Assembly: GCA_964417835.1 (NCBI GenBank)
Contig: CAYQJD010000007.1
Span: 1-34,273, forward strand
From: UMGS1124 sp964417835
GTDB lineage: Bacteria; Bacillota_I; Bacilli_A; RF39; UBA660
DNA length: 34,273 nt
Direction: 5' to 3'
Shown in pieces: positions 31,947 through 34,273 of the stretch; position 1 is the stretch's first letter; every line of letters begins with the position of its first letter. The translations under genes were made by a program, and so were the position numbers. The notes beneath the pieces were generated by a model. The model did not search any database. It had not been told where the DNA came from and saw only the letters and a list, made by a program, of their open reading frames with translations.

Positions 31947-33140
31947 ATGGAAGAAAAATTATATAAATATGCAAACTTATTAATTAATGGGTGTTTATCA
32001 AATAATAAAAATATACTTTTAATTTCTTCACCATTAGAAGCTTATTCTTTTGTAAGAATAATTTCAAGTGTAGCTTATAAAAGTGGTTATAAAGAAATAT
32101 ATTTTGACTGGAAAGATAACTATATAAAAATAGAAGGTTTAAAATATTTAAATGATGCAGAAATAAAAAATAATTCCATCTTTTCAAGGGAGGTATTTGA
32201 CAAATATACGCAAAAAGGTGCAAGTTTCTTAATTTTAACAAATACAGAACCTGATATTATGAAAGATACAAATGATAAAAAGTTGGCATTAGCAAATAAA
32301 ATCTATAGAGAATCTTCACCTCTTTTTAATAAAGAACAATTAGAATTTAATATATCTTGGTGTATAGCAGCTGTCCCTAATTATAATTGGGCAAGAAAAG
32401 TTTTACCAAATAGCAATTATCCTATAGAAGAATTATGGAATAAAATCTTTGATATATGTTTTATAAATGAAAAAGACCCTATTGATAAATGGAAAAAAAC
32501 TTTAGAAACAAATAAAATCATTGTAAATAAGCTAAATAATTTAAATATAAAAAAATTAATATATAAAAATAAATTAGGTACCAATTTTTCAATAGAAGTC
32601 GAAAACAATATATGGATTGGTAGCGAGATAAAAGATAAATTAGGCAATAATATAATAGTAAATATGCCTACATTCGAAATTTTCACCTCACCAAATAAGT
32701 ATAGTGCGAACGGAATTGTATATTCTTCTATTCCACTAAATTATAATGGATCAATTATAGACAAATTTTGGCTAGAGTTTAAAAATGGAAAAGTAATTAA
32801 TTATAACGCTGAAATAGGTAAAGAAAACTTAAAAAGTATTATAAAAACTACAAATGGAAATTATTTAGGAGAAGTTGCACTAGTTGATAATTCCTCCCCT
32901 ATTAGCAAATCTAATACATTATTTTATAATACATTATATGATGAAAATGCTTCGTGTCATTTAGCTTTAGGAGAAGGTTTTAAAGAATGCATTAAAAATT
33001 TTGAAAATTATGAAAAATCCAAATTAAACCATAGTAAAACACATGTTGATTTTATGATTGGAACTAATGACTTAGAAATAATTGCTGATACTAAGAATGG
33101 TTTTATAACACTCATGAAAGATGGAAAAATAACAATTTAA
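31947..33140 (+). CDS. M29-family metallo-aminopeptidase (AmpS/PepS type)
   Basis: Cytosolic aminopeptidase with a two-metal (Zn/Co) site. 397 residues. Metal-site regions in order: MPTFEIFTSP (E244), LGEVALVD (E309), ASCHLALG (H338) and KTHVDFMIG (H366, D368). Two positions differ from the version I remember for the family: F243 where many members have Glu, and F345 seven residues after the His, where Tyr is common; FEIFTSP is a known variant, so activity is still likely. Starts six bases after dut, in the same transcript, though its job is peptide turnover rather than nucleotide supply. Confidence 0.85.
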   Translation: MEEKLYKYANLLINGCLSNNKNILLISSPLEAYSFVRIISSVAYKSGYKEIYFDWKDNYIKIEGLKYLNDAEIKNNSIFSREVFDKYTQKGASFLILTNTEPDIMKDTNDKKLALANKIYRESSPLFNKEQLEFNISWCIAAVPNYNWARKVLPNSNYPIEELWNKIFDICFINEKDPIDKWKKTLETNKIIVNKLNNLNIKKLIYKNKLGTNFSIEVENNIWIGSEIKDKLGNNIIVNMPTFEIFTSPNKYSANGIVYSSIPLNYNGSIIDKFWLEFKNGKVINYNAEIGKENLKSIIKTTNGNYLGEVALVDNSSPISKSNTLFYNTLYDENASCHLALGEGFKECIKNFENYEKSKLNHSKTHVDFMIGTNDLEIIADTKNGFITLMKDGKITI

Positions 33141-33168
33141 AAAAGTTAGAAACAACTAACCTTTTTTT
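33139..33168. terminator. Terminator between the M29 peptidase and the DUF5131 gene
   Basis: GTTAG (33145-33149) and CTAAC (33156-33160) form the core of a hairpin flanked by an A-run on the left and CTTTTTTT on the right, usable on both strands. Confidence 0.65.
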
Positions 33169-33895
33169 ATTTATCTATATTATTTAAATATTTCATACCT
33201 TTTTTTGCTTGTTCATATTCATCATAGTGTTTAATTTTGTAACACTTACCATTCATTATAAAATTTGAACCAGTTTGATGAAATTCAAAATCAACATTAT
33301 TTTTATCGCATGTTTTCTTGATATGTTTAACCCATTCAAAATCACAAATACGTGCATTTTCATATGATTCGCCACTTACAGATACTAAATCGATTTGAGA
33401 ATCTTTTAGATATTTATCAAATTCAATATTTTCTAACAAAGGGGCAGCAAAAATATATTTATGTTTTGCCTTAATATTCAAAAAGATTGGTAATCTATAA
33501 TCTGTTTTTTCTTGATTTTCACAAGTTACAGCAATTATAACATTATCATATCCATCTTCCCAATCATCTGGTATACAATCATTAAACCTTTCTATTCTTT
33601 TTGTACATATTAAAAAATTAACATCTTTACGCTCTTTTATTATCTTCCATGCATCTTTTCTCCACTCATCAGCATCACTTAAAAAGAAGTCGGATGTAAA
33701 ACATGTTGCAACCTCACTATTTGAAGGAATTTTATAATTACCCTTTCTATCTTTTTTTAAAGGCAAATCAAAATTGCTCTTAGACTTACTAACTATATTT
33801 GCATCAATATTCCTTATACTATCTAAATAATAAACATAACAATTTAAACACCCAGGACTACACTTATGGCAACCATGCCATGGATTCCAAAACAT
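33167..33895 (-). CDS. DUF5131 / phage Gp37-Gp68 family protein, radical-SAM-like
   Basis: 242 residues. The start WNPWHGCHKCSPGCLNCY matches the Gp37/Gp68 signature and contains C12-x3-C16-x2-C19, the spacing of a radical-SAM [4Fe-4S] site, with C9 in front. Later: FTSDFFLSDADEWRKDAW, FLICTKRIERF (the R-W-like motif of the family), NVIIAVTCENQE, and VSGES. The family is found in phages and scattered in bacteria, sometimes next to a three-Cys-motif partner; no partner is seen here. The reaction is unknown. It is the last gene in the window, convergent to the M29 peptidase. Confidence 0.8.
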   Translation of the reverse strand: MFWNPWHGCHKCSPGCLNCYVYYLDSIRNIDANIVSKSKSNFDLPLKKDRKGNYKIPSNSEVATCFTSDFFLSDADEWRKDAWKIIKERKDVNFLICTKRIERFNDCIPDDWEDGYDNVIIAVTCENQEKTDYRLPIFLNIKAKHKYIFAAPLLENIEFDKYLKDSQIDLVSVSGESYENARICDFEWVKHIKKTCDKNNVDFEFHQTGSNFIMNGKCYKIKHYDEYEQAKKGMKYLNNIDK

Positions 33896-34273
33896 ATTTT
33901 CACTTCTTCTCTCTTAAACTAAAATATCAATTATAATTAAATTGATGGATTTTTTTTATATAACAAATATATTTTTACATCTAGTAAATTATTATAAAAC
34001 AACACCAAATAATTTCCATCTGTAGTTTCTATAATAACATTAAAAAAAGAAAAAATTAATCAATATTATAGATTCTTATAATAAATAAATTATTTTTTGT
34101 CATTATACATGTATGTTTATTAAATTGACATATTCAATTTAATTGTGCCAGGTATTATAACACAAATTTTGACATATTAAAACTCGAAATATAAAAGTTC
34201 GAGTTTACTATCAATCTGGTACGATTGCCAAAGGGGTTTAACACCCATAATCAAAAAAAATAAGTCCATCAAT
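33896..34273. other. Non-coding AT-rich right end
   Basis: No open frame with start and binding site. It holds two TTGACA hexamers (34129-34134 and 34169-34174), a perfect 9-bp inverted repeat (34180-34206) and a short GGGGTTTAACACCC motif near the end. It is probably the control region of a gene beyond the window. Confidence 0.5.
34180..34206. repeat. Perfect 9-bp inverted repeat AAACTCGAA / TTCGAGTTT
   Basis: Arms 34180-34188 and 34198-34206, loop ATATAAAAG. It lies just after TTGACA and spans a TATAAA, so it would cover a -10 region: an operator or a hairpin. Confidence 0.6.

Noticed and set aside
1..34273. CRISPR array, tRNA or rRNA genes
   Set aside because: I saw no regularly spaced repeats, no cloverleaf with conserved T-arm sequence and no rRNA stretches on either strand.

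Overview
The window is very AT-rich DNA that reads as the chromosome of a low-GC Firmicute. It most resembles an uncultured lineage of Bacilli in the broad Erysipelotrichales / RF39 / ML615J-28 neighbourhood; that placement is inference only. Supporting evidence: GGAGG or GGTGAT ribosome binding sites before most genes, the paired M16 peptidases YmfF/YmfH, a sporulation sigma factor of SigK type, a SpoIIM-like protein, a D-Ala-D-Ala carboxypeptidase (so the cell has a wall), and anaerobic metabolism (NrdD/NrdG). Trp is written TGG in conserved proteins and TGA ends rarA and sigK, so the standard bacterial code applies. I see no tRNA, rRNA, CRISPR array, insertion sequence or intact prophage.

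Layout. 1-4.1 kb (+): a carboxypeptidase gene broken or cut at its active-site motif, a tiny thioredoxin-fold gene whose only possible start codon is ATA, and the overlapping M16 pair. 4.1-6.3 kb (-): rarA-gpsA with an ATGA overlap. 6.4-8.3 kb: xerD, a convergent 46-residue Asn/Ser/Arg-rich protein, and a ZIP metal transporter. 8.4-10.9 kb: a GH25 muramidase and an XRE-type regulator separated by 1.1 kb without a convincing gene. 11.0-13.2 kb: mnmA, a spoIIM-like gene, a 38-residue DUF4044-like membrane peptide and rpsU. 13.3-20.8 kb (all -): tcdA, a HAD hydrolase, lepA, an HD hydrolase, hemW, a small VirB2-like membrane protein, a cohesin/cadherin-like surface protein and gdpD.

20.8-21.0 kb (-) holds a sharply bounded ~169-nt structured RNA with its own promoter and a 13-bp closing stem ending in a T-run, directly before tcdA. 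I read it as 6S RNA. It is followed by a decayed XRE gene, then herA and pdp (-), then rpsB-tsf (-) with a leader. 26.5-28.7 kb: an unknown 117-residue protein divergent from sigK, a small XRE regulator and a Crp/Fnr regulator. 28.7-33.1 kb (+): the nrdD-nrdG-dut-M29 peptidase run, whose promoter shares one perfect 18-bp palindrome with the divergent Crp/Fnr gene. 33.2-33.9 kb (-): a radical-SAM-like DUF5131 protein. The last 380 bases are non-coding.

How genes may work together: nrdD, nrdG, dut and the Crp/Fnr regulator form an anaerobic dNTP module with a compact symmetric control region. rpsB-tsf, rpsU, lepA, mnmA, tcdA and 6S RNA serve translation and transcription. sigK and the SpoIIM-like gene point to endospore formation. 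The least explained pieces are the ATA-start thioredoxin-fold gene, the cohesin/cadherin surface protein with its VirB2-like neighbour, the gdpD hairpin that buries its own ribosome binding site, and the empty 9.0-10.1 kb stretch.
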